A DNA stretch of 12,304 nt. Origin: Fidelibacterota bacterium. Lineage in GTDB: Bacteria > Fidelibacterota > UBA2242. Shown here in pieces: positions 1 to 6,566 of the stretch; position 1 is the first letter of the stretch, and every line of letters starts with the position of its first letter. The position numbers and the translations under genes were made by a program. Below the pieces are notes generated by a model. The model searched no databases. It saw only the letters and a program-made list of their open reading frames with translations, and was not told where the DNA came from. The stretch is taken from contig QNCV01000051.1 in NCBI GenBank assembly GCA_003645845.1, forward strand, positions 1 through 12,304, read 5' to 3'.

Positions 1-363
1 CGCATTTGTGCCAATCCTAATACGAAAGAATATGGAATATTGTCGGTGCTTAGTCAGTCTTACGGTAATCCAAAAATCGAATTTGATGTATCGCCAAAGG
101 TTTTTCGTCCAATCCCGGAAGTCACCTCTACCATGCTAAGCATAATTTTTAAAAAGAGTGACTATTCCTTCGAATTTAAGGAAAATTTTCACACAACTGT
201 TCGCACCGCATTTGCCAAACGCCGTAAAACCCTGAAAAACACACTGACCGAGCTCATTCCTGAAAACAGAATGAACTGTCCGATTGATTTATCACGAAGA
301 GCAGAATCGCTGACTGTGTCAGATTTTATCCTTCTGACACAATGGTTATTTAACAAAACATAG
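1..363 (+). CDS. rsmA: 16S rRNA adenine dimethyltransferase RsmA/KsgA, C-terminal part (5' end outside window)
   Basis: The reading frame is open from base 1 to a TAG at 361-363, giving about 120 residues of the C-terminal third of RsmA. In this family the enzyme dimethylates two adjacent adenines in helix 45 of 16S rRNA during small-subunit maturation, using S-adenosylmethionine. Visible family signatures are the YGxLSVL stretch near base 30 and the V-x-P-x-x-F-x-P-x-P-x-V segment around bases 90-125, followed by the small helical C-terminal domain with an RRKTLKN motif. The catalytic NLPY-type motif and SAM-binding fold lie upstream of the window. A TTG at base 40 could be taken as a start, but the homology continues upstream in frame to the edge, so it is internal. 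The gene lies 59 bp upstream of a tRNA on the same strand. Confidence 0.9.
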   Translation, partial: RICANPNTKEYGILSVLSQSYGNPKIEFDVSPKVFRPIPEVTSTMLSIIFKKSDYSFEFKENFHTTVRTAFAKRRKTLKNTLTELIPENRMNCPIDLSRRAESLTVSDFILLTQWLFNKT

Positions 364-422
364 ACATTATTTTTTCTTGAATAAAAGGGGAAAACGAAAT
401 AACTTTACCCGCTTTTTAAAAG

Positions 423-495
423 GGGCCCCTAGCTCAACGGTTAGAGCGCCGGACTCATAATCCGTCGGTTCGGGGTTCGAATCCCCGGGGGCCCA
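423..495 (+). tRNA. tRNA with CAU anticodon, probably tRNA-Ile2 (lysidine-modified); elongator Met is the alternative
   Basis: A complete 73-nt cloverleaf can be folded by eye. It has a 7-bp acceptor stem (423-429 with 488-494), a 4-bp D stem GCTC/GAGC, an anticodon loop CTCATAA with CAU at its centre, a 5-nt variable loop, and a 5-bp T stem CGGGG/CCCCG around a canonical TTCGAAT loop. The discriminator is A495. CCA is not encoded (the next bases are CAA), so it must be added after transcription. Acceptor pairs C4-G69 and C5-G68 are recognition features of TilS, the tRNA-Ile lysidine synthetase, and favour Ile2 over Met; this is inference. The top pair of the anticodon stem (27-43) is a C/U mismatch. 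A terminator follows directly. Confidence 0.9.
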
Positions 496-504
496 CAAAA
501 ATTA

Positions 505-537
505 TTCCCGTCGGTAAACGGCGGGATTTTTGTTTTT
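505..537 (+). terminator. Rho-independent terminator of the tRNA transcript
   Basis: A 7-bp stem (CCCGTCG at 507-513 with CGGCGGG at 519-525, one G-T wobble) closes a GTAAA loop. It is followed by T-rich sequence (ATTTTTGTTTTT). It starts 10 nt after the tRNA 3' end, so it ends the tRNA or rsmA-tRNA transcript. Confidence 0.85.
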
Positions 538-900
538 AAACACGCTTTGAAAATCTTCAATATGTATTTTTATAACACCACTGTCCGTTTAAACTAAAAT
601 CATTTGTGGTACGGGACTTCTTTAACGTTTGATTGTGGTTGAATTCAAAGATGAAAATCTGGTATTTGATATAGGGAATTGCAAAATAAATGTGTGTACT
701 GAAATAGTATTCGTAGAATGTTATCATCCAAACTCCTGATAACAACAGCATTTACGACCGAAGACAAAAGGGAAATGTGGCTATGTCAGGCCTCTGAGCA
801 AGTAACTTTTCACTATTTAGCCACCGATGCTTTATCATTCCGATCCAAGCCTCTTGACAGAAGAAAAGTGATATTTATAAATCCGTTTTGATAATTCCAC

Positions 901-927
901 TTGACTCCAAAGTAAATATTGTATAAC
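901..927 (+). promoter_or_regulatory. Possible sigma-70 promoter for the LacI remnant/symporter unit
   Basis: TTGACT (901-906) and TATAAC (922-927) resemble -35 and -10 boxes. The spacer is only 15 bp, shorter than the optimal 17, so the call is tentative. It lies immediately upstream of the CAAACGTTTG palindrome, which would then cover the transcription start, the usual place for a repressor operator. Confidence 0.3.
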
Positions 928-931
928 ATTT

Positions 932-941
932 CAAACGTTTG
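932..941. promoter_or_regulatory. Candidate LacI-family operator (perfect 10-bp palindrome with central CG)
   Basis: CAAACGTTTG is a perfect palindrome centred on CG, the usual architecture of LacI/GalR-family operators. It is 42 bp upstream of the start of a LacI-family gene remnant and just downstream of a promoter-like pair of boxes. I infer that it was an autoregulatory site that may also control the symporter downstream. No binding data are available. The 8-bp core AAACGTTT recurs at 3417-3424. Confidence 0.45.
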
Positions 942-983
942 CGTAAATGTTGATATTTGTTTTTTATCGTTGGGGAATGAGAA

Positions 984-1602
984 TTGAAAAAAAACCTGGT
1001 AACTAAAAAAGATATCGCTAAAAGCCTGAATATTTCACCGTCCACAGATCCAGAGCATTACGAGACCATCCGGATATCAGCGCACAAAATAAAAAAGGGT
1101 TCACTCTTTAGAAGAAGATATGGATTATCATTCTGATTCAATCGCTCAGAGTTTAAAGCAAAGAAGAACGAATCTTATCGGTGTTATCGTTCCTGAAATA
1201 AAACATAATATTTTCTCAGCTGCAATAAGTTGGATCGAAGAGATAGCCTGCGGAAACGGATACGCAATCATTGTATCTCAATCTAATAAAAGCTGTAACA
1301 GAGAACGTGTAAATGTACGCGCTTTAATATCGAACCGGGTAGCCGGATTGCTCATCTCAATTTTTCAAACAATTAAAAGAAGCGACAACTTTAAGGTTCC
1401 GAAAGATATTGCGCTGGTAGACTGCTCAAATAATCCTATTACGCGCTTGATAAAGCCATCTCTAACGACAGTGATTCAACCGGCTTATAAAGTAGGTAAA
1501 AGAGTTGCGAAACTGTTGATAGAGCAGATTAAATCCGGCAAAAATTTTATACCGGGAAAAGAGATATCAAAAGCTAAATTGATTATCCGGGGTTCAGCTT
1601 GA
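984..1602 (+). pseudogene. LacI-family transcriptional regulator, decayed (two frameshifts plus large internal deletion)
   Basis: The start is TTG at 984 with GGGGA 8-12 nt upstream. The first 21 codons encode the beginning of a LacI helix-turn-helix (VTKKDIAKSLNISPST). After ACA (1044-1046) one base appears missing. The homology continues in the next frame as SRALRDHPDISAQNKK, then shifts again at an A6 run (1091-1096) into the frame reading RVHSLEEDMDYH, which stays open to the TGA at 1600-1602. The effector domain begins normally (LIGVIVPEI) but jumps near base 1396 from SDNFK to VPKDIALV, skipping what is normally about 130-150 residues of the sugar-binding core. It resumes with the C-terminal signature PSLTTVIQP and a final helix. 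The total is about 206 codons against roughly 340 for the family. The reading frame from 1120 alone lacks the DNA-binding domain. The symporter starts 45 bp downstream, so this was probably its local regulator. Confidence 0.85.
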
Positions 1603-1647
1603 TATTGAGTTATAATCGATAACTAATAAAAGGGGTGTGTAAACAAG

Positions 1648-3255
1648 ATGGAACAAATAGTATTTAATTGGTATGACGGTCTGATATTTTTAATGTTCTT
1701 TCTAATTGTTGTGGCTTTCAGTATGTATAAAAGTCGCAAAGAAAAGACCGGAGAGGATTATTTTCTTGCGGGCAGACAATTAATCTGGCCCTTGATTGGT
1801 CTATCAATGATCGCGGCCAATATTTCTACAGAACAATTTGTAGGAATGTCGGGGCAGGGCGCCGGTTCTGCCGGACTGGCGATTGCTTCTTATGAATGGA
1901 TGGCGGCGATAACGATGGTTATCGTGGCAATTTTCCTTTTACCACATTTTCTCAGAGCAGGAATATATACTTTTCCAGAATTTTTAGAATATCGATATTC
2001 ACCAACAGCAAGAAACTTAATGGCATTTTATACTGTCATAATCTATGTTTTTGTACTTGTTGCATCTGTTGTATATACAGGTGGTTTGACAATTACTACT
2101 CTTTTTGCCGGCATAAGGCCTTTTGGTATGGAAGTAACTTTAACAAAAGCTGTCTGGCTTGTAGGTATTATTGCTGCTATATATACTATTTGGGGCGGAC
2201 TTAAAGGTATTGCCTGGGCAGACCTTTTCTTTGGTTCAAGTTTAATATTAGGTGGAATAGTTACTTTAATAATCGGATTCGGCAAAGTCGGCGGGGTCAG
2301 AAATTTTTTTGAGGTAAATCAGGATAAACTTCACATGATTCTTCCGGCTGATCACCCGGTATTACCATGGACAGCATTAGTCTTTGGGCTCTGGTTGCCG
2401 AATTTTTATTATTGGAGTGTTAATCAGTTCATTACACAAAGGACTTTGGCAGCGAAAAGTCTCAAAGAAGGTCAAATGGGAGTTATTTTTGCATCTTTCC
2501 TTAAACTTATAACGCCATTTATAATTGTTTTTCCCGGTATTATGGCCTGGCAATTATTTAAAGGACAGATGACCGGTCCCGGCGGTACGGATGCGGCCTT
2601 TCCTCTGATTATAAGAAATATTATACCCTCGGGGTTCAAAGGGTTTATCTTTGCCGCAGTAGGCGGCGCGGTAATTAGTTCGTTGGCATCCATGCTTAAT
2701 TCCGCTTCGACAATTTTTACAATGGACATCTACAAACGTATAATTGAAAAAGATATTTCGCAGAAGAAAACTATTAATACCGGAAGAATTTCAACTTTTG
2801 TTTTTCTAATTATCGGCTGTTTGATCGCCCCGATTTTAGCAAATCCAGCCTTAAAAGGAATATTTACCTATTTACAGGAATTTCAGGGATTTATTTCGCC
2901 GGGTATTTTAGCGGCGTTTGCGTTTGGCATGATATTTAAGCGGGCGCCCAAAGCCGCTGGGGTAAGCGCTCTGGTACTCAATCCGATAATCTATGGTCTT
3001 TTGCTCATTTTTTGCGGTTCACTACCAGTTTTTGAAAATATTCAGATTGTTCAAATTGCTTTTCTAAACCGAATGGCAATTACTTTTATCATAATAGTGA
3101 TTGTTATGGCAATCATTACATTTCTGAAACCACTGGATAAACCTGTCACTATGCCGGAACGGGAAGAATTCGATATGCAATCCACACCTGTCGTGAAATG
3201 GCTGGGTGCAGCGATCATCGTGGCTGTTATGGTGCTGTATGTTATCTTCTGGTAA
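1648..3255 (+). CDS. Sodium/sugar cotransporter of the SSS family (vSGLT-like)
   Basis: A 535-residue multispanning inner-membrane protein closely resembling the Vibrio sodium/galactose symporter vSGLT from end to end, including the final LYVIFW-type C-terminus. It should import a sugar coupled to Na+. Conserved stretches are AANISTEQF (56-64), ASYEWM (80-85), NFYYW (252-256), QRTLAAKS (264-271) and SSLASMLNS (344-352). By alignment from memory, vSGLT sugar-pocket residues Gln69, Glu88, Asn260, Lys294 and Gln428 correspond to Q63, E83, N252, K286 and Q410, all present; Ser91 is replaced by A86. Na2-site positions correspond to A56, I59, A341, S344 and S345. An AGGGG sits about 12 nt upstream of the ATG, and the LacI remnant ends 45 bp before it. 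A hexose or hexose-like substrate is likely; the exact sugar cannot be read from sequence. Confidence 0.92.
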   Translation: MEQIVFNWYDGLIFLMFFLIVVAFSMYKSRKEKTGEDYFLAGRQLIWPLIGLSMIAANISTEQFVGMSGQGAGSAGLAIASYEWMAAITMVIVAIFLLPHFLRAGIYTFPEFLEYRYSPTARNLMAFYTVIIYVFVLVASVVYTGGLTITTLFAGIRPFGMEVTLTKAVWLVGIIAAIYTIWGGLKGIAWADLFFGSSLILGGIVTLIIGFGKVGGVRNFFEVNQDKLHMILPADHPVLPWTALVFGLWLPNFYYWSVNQFITQRTLAAKSLKEGQMGVIFASFLKLITPFIIVFPGIMAWQLFKGQMTGPGGTDAAFPLIIRNIIPSGFKGFIFAAVGGAVISSLASMLNSASTIFTMDIYKRIIEKDISQKKTINTGRISTFVFLIIGCLIAPILANPALKGIFTYLQEFQGFISPGILAAFAFGMIFKRAPKAAGVSALVLNPIIYGLLLIFCGSLPVFENIQIVQIAFLNRMAITFIIIVIVMAIITFLKPLDKPVTMPEREEFDMQSTPVVKWLGAAIIVAVMVLYVIFW

Positions 3256-3302
3256 AATTTAAATGTAAATGGCAGATTGCATCTACGCCATACAAAATTC
3301 AA

Positions 3303-3358
3303 AGATAACCTCCGAATTTCCCAACATGGACTCCTGTTGAAGAATTCGGGGGTTATCT
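3303..3358 (-). terminator. Long hairpin between convergent transporter genes, probable terminator
   Basis: AGATAACCTCCGAATT (3303-3318) pairs over 16 bp with its near-exact complement at 3343-3358 (one wobble). Inside is a second 5-bp stem, CAACA/TGTTG (3322-3326 with 3335-3339). Read on the minus strand it is followed by TTTGAATTTTG, a loose U-tract, which fits termination of the abgT-like transcript. On the plus strand no U-run follows, so any effect on the symporter transcript is less certain. Confidence 0.55.
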
Positions 3359-3422
3359 CAAAATACCCCGTCTTACAGAATCATTCCGGTCGAACTCACG
3401 TTAATTTAAATGAATTAAACGT

Positions 3423-5009
3423 TTAAGGCATATATATCGGTGCCCCCGGGCCGATCGGCAATCCAAACAGCATCCAGAGACTTAACAGGACAATCCAGGC
3501 AATCGTTAGAAATACTGTGTAAGGCAGCATCGTTGCAATAATTGTTCCCAGCCCGGCTTTCTCATTATATTTCTGAGCAAAGGCCACAATCAGGGCGAAA
3601 TAGCTCATCATCGGTGTAATTACATTGGTCACCGAATCACCAATCCGGAAAGCCGCCTGAGTAATGGCCGGATAATAACCAAGCAGCATGAACATCGGTA
3701 CAAATATCGGCGCCATAATCGCCCACTTTGCCGATGCGCTGCCCATGAAGAGATTAATAAATGCCGACACAAATACAAATGCAATAACCAACCCTATTCC
3801 GGTAAAACCGATGGATTCCAGTAGTTCAGCTCCTTTGATGGCAATCATGATTCCTATATTGCTCTTTTTAAAATAAAAGACAAATTGTGCCGCAAAGAAC
3901 ACCAGAACGATATAACTGCTCAAGCCTTTCATGGAATTGGTCATATGTTTAATGGCGTCTTTATCATTCTTGACCGTTCCTACGACAATCCCGTAAACCA
4001 ACCCCGGGACGAAAAAGAAAATCAGGATTGCCGTGATAAGACCGCTCATGAACGGCGATTTCAGAATGGAATGAGTTGCCGGATCGCGTAGTAATGCATT
4101 ATGTGGAACCGTCAGAATCAAAAACAGACCAATCGTTAACAAGACTGAAATGCCCGCCCAGCGAAGTCCTTTGCGCTCCTTTTCATCGATGATATCAAAA
4201 GATTCGATTTCACCTTTATATTCACCCAGTCGCGGCTCGACGAATTTTTCGGTGACCCAGGTACCAACGATTGTTACCATAAAGGCCGAAGCCATCATAA
4301 AATAAACATTGATCGCCGCACTGAGTTTCATCGTCGGATCAATAATATTTGCCGCTGATTCCGTCAATCCTGACAGGATCGGATCAATGGTACCGATAAG
4401 AAAATTTGCTCCGAACCCTGCCGATACGCCGCAGAATGCTGCCGCAAGTCCCGCCAGCGGATGCCGTTTGACTGCCGCGAACACCATAGCTCCAAGGGGA
4501 ATTAATATCACATAACCAGCGCTGGAAGCCAAATGTGATAACACGCCGGCCGCCACAACCGATACGGTAATCAGCCGTTTTGGCGCTGATGTCACGAGAT
4601 GCCGTAACGCTGCGGTCAACAACCCCGAACCTTCCGCAACTCCGACACCGATCATTGCAACTAAAACAATTCCTAACGGAGGAAATTTAACAAAATTATC
4701 CGTCGCGGTTGACCAGATGAACCGAAATCCGTCACCGCTCAGCAGGTTGATGACACGAATTGTTTCACCGGTTCCAGGATGGACCGCAGTCACTCCCATA
4801 CGTTCAATTATATAAGAAAAAATTAGGGTTAATAATGCAAAAATGGCAAAAAGTGTTGCCGGATGGGGTAACTTGTTTCCGATTTTTTCGATGGCATCCA
4901 GCGCCCGAAGACTTAATGATCGTTTATTCTGATCACGTTTACGTTTGAAAATATTTCTCATAAATCCTTCCGACTTTTGTTCCTTTTTATTCTGTTTTGC
5001 TTCCGTCAT
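3423..5009 (-). CDS. AbgT-family transporter (p-aminobenzoyl-glutamate transporter / MtrF-YdaH type)
   Basis: A 528-residue inner-membrane protein with the AbgT hallmarks: KIGNKLPHPATLF at the start of the first helix (42-54), the reentrant-loop motif GTIDPILSG (206-214), and GSASAKWA and RIGDSVTNVITP toward the C-terminus. The spacing of residues described as important in gonococcal MtrF is kept exactly over S426, W429, P447, R455, D458 and P466; D209 matches MtrF Asp193. Characterised members take up p-aminobenzoyl-glutamate or export sulfonamides, so both folate salvage and drug efflux are possible roles. The first 30 or so residues are polar and very basic, longer than in some homologues. 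The ATG at 5009 has GAGGAG (minus strand, 5015-5020) at good spacing. The gene stands alone, converging on the symporter and diverging from the gph-like gene across about 147 AT-rich bases. Confidence 0.92.
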   Translation of the reverse strand: MTEAKQNKKEQKSEGFMRNIFKRKRDQNKRSLSLRALDAIEKIGNKLPHPATLFAIFALLTLIFSYIIERMGVTAVHPGTGETIRVINLLSGDGFRFIWSTATDNFVKFPPLGIVLVAMIGVGVAEGSGLLTAALRHLVTSAPKRLITVSVVAAGVLSHLASSAGYVILIPLGAMVFAAVKRHPLAGLAAAFCGVSAGFGANFLIGTIDPILSGLTESAANIIDPTMKLSAAINVYFMMASAFMVTIVGTWVTEKFVEPRLGEYKGEIESFDIIDEKERKGLRWAGISVLLTIGLFLILTVPHNALLRDPATHSILKSPFMSGLITAILIFFFVPGLVYGIVVGTVKNDKDAIKHMTNSMKGLSSYIVLVFFAAQFVFYFKKSNIGIMIAIKGAELLESIGFTGIGLVIAFVFVSAFINLFMGSASAKWAIMAPIFVPMFMLLGYYPAITQAAFRIGDSVTNVITPMMSYFALIVAFAQKYNEKAGLGTIIATMLPYTVFLTIAWIVLLSLWMLFGLPIGPGAPIYMP

Positions 5010-5156
5010 TCAATGCTCCTCAACCAATAATAAAAACACTTTAATTATTTAAGTAACAGTATTGCGTATGATACAAAACATCAGGTAAAAATAAAAATGT
5101 TTTAGACACCGGTTTTTAATTTGTTGGCTATTTCTCTTTTCTAAATAAATTACTCA

Positions 5157-5831
5157 ATGGCAAATTCGCTTTTCAAAGTTATAATTTTCGATCTCGACGG
5201 CACTCTTGTGGATTCCAGTGGGGATATTGTCCATTCCATTAATCTGACCTTAGATATTTTTTATCTAAATCATATTGAGCGGAGGGTTTGTGTTAATTTT
5301 ATTGGAAGCGGCATTCGAACCCTGGCAAAACGATCCTTTGCCTGGATATTATACGGAAATCCCGATACCGAAATCGATCGGAAATTACTGGAAAGCGCTG
5401 ATCGGGAGTACCGAAAAATATACGCCAGACACTTGCTCGACACCACAGTATTGTATCCAAACGTTCAATCGACATTAGAAAAATTATCGGATTATTCACT
5501 GGCGGTGGTTTCCAATAAGGCCTATGTCTATACGGAAATAATATTAGATCATTTTCACATTAAGAGATATTTCGATTTGATTCTTGGAGGGGATTCAGTG
5601 ATACGGAAAAAGCCTCATCCCGAACCCCTTTTGCGGGTTGCAAAGCACTTCAATTCTAAGCCTGAACAATGTCTGATGGTTGGCGATAGTGAGAAAGATA
5701 TCGCTGCTGCTAAATCCGCCGAACTACCCGTTGCAGCTGTGACATACGGCATGCGACCTAAAGTTTTATTAGAAAAGTTAAAACCGGATATGATTATTGA
5801 TAATTTTGAGGATTTACTCACAATAATTTAG
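5157..5831 (+). CDS. gph: HAD-superfamily phosphatase, phosphoglycolate phosphatase-like
   Basis: A 224-residue cytoplasmic HAD hydrolase with all four motifs. DLDGT gives nucleophile D12 and acid/base D14. VVSNK holds S119. K152 lies in KKPHPEP. MVGDSEKD supplies the Mg2+-binding D177 and D181. The helical cap between motifs I and II, the GGDS stretch before motif III and the VTYGMR ending are the pattern of Gph, which dephosphorylates 2-phosphoglycolate, a by-product of DNA 3'-end repair and oxygenase reactions. Related enzymes with the same motifs act on other small phosphates (pyrophosphate, sugar phosphates), so the substrate is inferred. The ATG at 5157 fits the family N-terminus; I see no good Shine-Dalgarno, only AT-rich leader. 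It converges on the dCMP deaminase gene with 27 bp between stop codons. Confidence 0.85.
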   Translation: MANSLFKVIIFDLDGTLVDSSGDIVHSINLTLDIFYLNHIERRVCVNFIGSGIRTLAKRSFAWILYGNPDTEIDRKLLESADREYRKIYARHLLDTTVLYPNVQSTLEKLSDYSLAVVSNKAYVYTEIILDHFHIKRYFDLILGGDSVIRKKPHPEPLLRVAKHFNSKPEQCLMVGDSEKDIAAAKSAELPVAAVTYGMRPKVLLEKLKPDMIIDNFEDLLTII

Positions 5832-5858
5832 TGGGATTCAGACCCGGTTCCGAATCTG

Positions 5859-6365
5859 TCAGATGGTCGTTTCATCAAAATGAATCGTGAGTGAATGGCG
5901 TTGCGTTTCCATTTTTCTGAGAGCCACACCAGCCTGTTCGAACATGATTTTAGAGGCCTTGACTGCATCGGAATCTTTATATTTATCGGATAAATAAACA
6001 ACCTCTTTTATACCTGACTGGATGATTGCCTTGGCGCACTCATTACAGGGAAATAAAGCGACGTAAATCGTGGCTCCCTTTAAATCCCGGGAGATACTGT
6101 TCAGAATTGCATTCAGTTCGGCATGACAAATATACGGATATTTTGTATTCAGGAAACTACCTTCTCTATTCCAGGGAAGTTCCTCATCGGAACAGCCGGT
6201 GGGAAAACCGTTATAGCCAACACCAACGATTTTTTTATCCCGGTTTACGATACAGGCACCAACCTGTGTATTGGGGTCTTTACTACGTTGCGCCGATAAA
6301 AGTGCTACTCCCATAAAATATTCATCCCAGCTGATATAGCCCCGTCGCTTCGTTATTTTTTCCAC
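5859..6365 (-). CDS. dCMP deaminase family protein (ComEB-like zinc cytidylate deaminase)
   Basis: A 168-residue protein when started at the GTG at 6365-6363. It has the zinc-dependent deaminase signature: H81-A-E83 (zinc ligand and catalytic glutamate) and PCNEC with C107 and C110 as zinc ligands. The N-terminal YISWDEYFMGVALLSAQRSK and the NGFPTGCSD loop are typical of dCMP deaminase, which converts dCMP to dUMP and so feeds thymidylate synthesis in the cytosol. The frame stays open upstream to a GTG at 6443, which would add 26 residues (with internal ATGs at 6419 and 6407) outside the usual family N-terminus and without a ribosome site. The 6365 start has AGGAG seven bases upstream and reproduces the family N-terminus, so I prefer it. 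Pathway partners (thymidylate synthase, dUTPase) are not in the window. Confidence 0.9.
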   Translation of the reverse strand: MEKITKRRGYISWDEYFMGVALLSAQRSKDPNTQVGACIVNRDKKIVGVGYNGFPTGCSDEELPWNREGSFLNTKYPYICHAELNAILNSISRDLKGATIYVALFPCNECAKAIIQSGIKEVVYLSDKYKDSDAVKASKIMFEQAGVALRKMETQRHSLTIHFDETTI

Positions 6366-6372
6366 TCTCAAA

Positions 6373-6377
6373 CTCCT
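6373..6377 (-). promoter_or_regulatory. Ribosome-binding site fixing the dCMP deaminase start
   Basis: AGGAG on the minus strand lies 7 nt before the GTG at 6365-6363. It is the only strong Shine-Dalgarno match near any candidate start of this frame and decides for the shorter protein. Confidence 0.75.
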
Positions 6378-6540
6378 ATAAACATCGGAAATATAATTAG
6401 AATCCATGATAAATACCATGATTTCGCTCGCTCGGTTTGACACTTATAAAACAGACGAATATCTTAAATAATTTAAGAATATCCCCATAATTCTTCTTGC
6501 ATAATTTAATTTATTTACTTTATATTCCCTTTGATATGTA

Positions 6541-6561
6541 TATAATTAAAGTATATAGAGG
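6541..6561 (+). promoter_or_regulatory. -10 box and Shine-Dalgarno of the glutamine synthetase-like gene
   Basis: TATAAT (6541-6546) is a consensus -10 hexamer, but no good -35 box lies 16-18 bp upstream. AGAGG at 6557-6561 is a suitable ribosome-binding site five bases before the ATG at 6567. The -10 is very close to the ATG, so it would give a leader of only about 15 nt; the ribosome site is the more secure of the two. Confidence 0.35.
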
Positions 6562-6566
6562 TAAGT

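Larger units (their letters stand above)
538..983. other. Gene-free stretch between the tRNA terminator and the LacI remnant
   Basis: About 445 bp of AT-rich sequence without a recognisable gene. The longest plus-strand frame (ATG at 718 to TGA at 891, 57 codons) and a 64-codon minus-strand frame (557-751) match no family I recognise, and I see no convincing ribosome-binding site for either. The stretch could be eroded coding sequence. The last 90 bp hold a promoter-like region and a palindromic operator candidate, listed separately. Confidence 0.5.

Noticed and set aside
40..363. TTG-initiated 107-codon frame as a complete gene
   Set aside because: RsmA homology continues in frame upstream to base 1; it is the 3' part of a gene cut by the window edge.
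557..751. 64-codon minus-strand frame in the intergenic region
   Set aside because: No ribosome-binding site seen, low-complexity aromatic-rich composition, no family resemblance.
1609..1623. GTTAT/ATAAC inverted repeat containing TATAAT before the symporter as an operator or promoter
   Set aside because: Only 5-bp arms and no -35 box at suitable spacing; AT-rich chance is adequate.
1896..2204. 102-codon plus-strand frame inside the symporter gene
   Set aside because: Lies wholly in a conserved transporter gene in another frame; its Cys/Tyr-rich composition is typical of a frame shadow.
5832..5870. Inverted repeat GATTC/GAATC between the convergent gph and dCMP deaminase genes as a terminator
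   Set aside because: Only 5 bp of stem with a 12-nt loop and no U-run on either strand.
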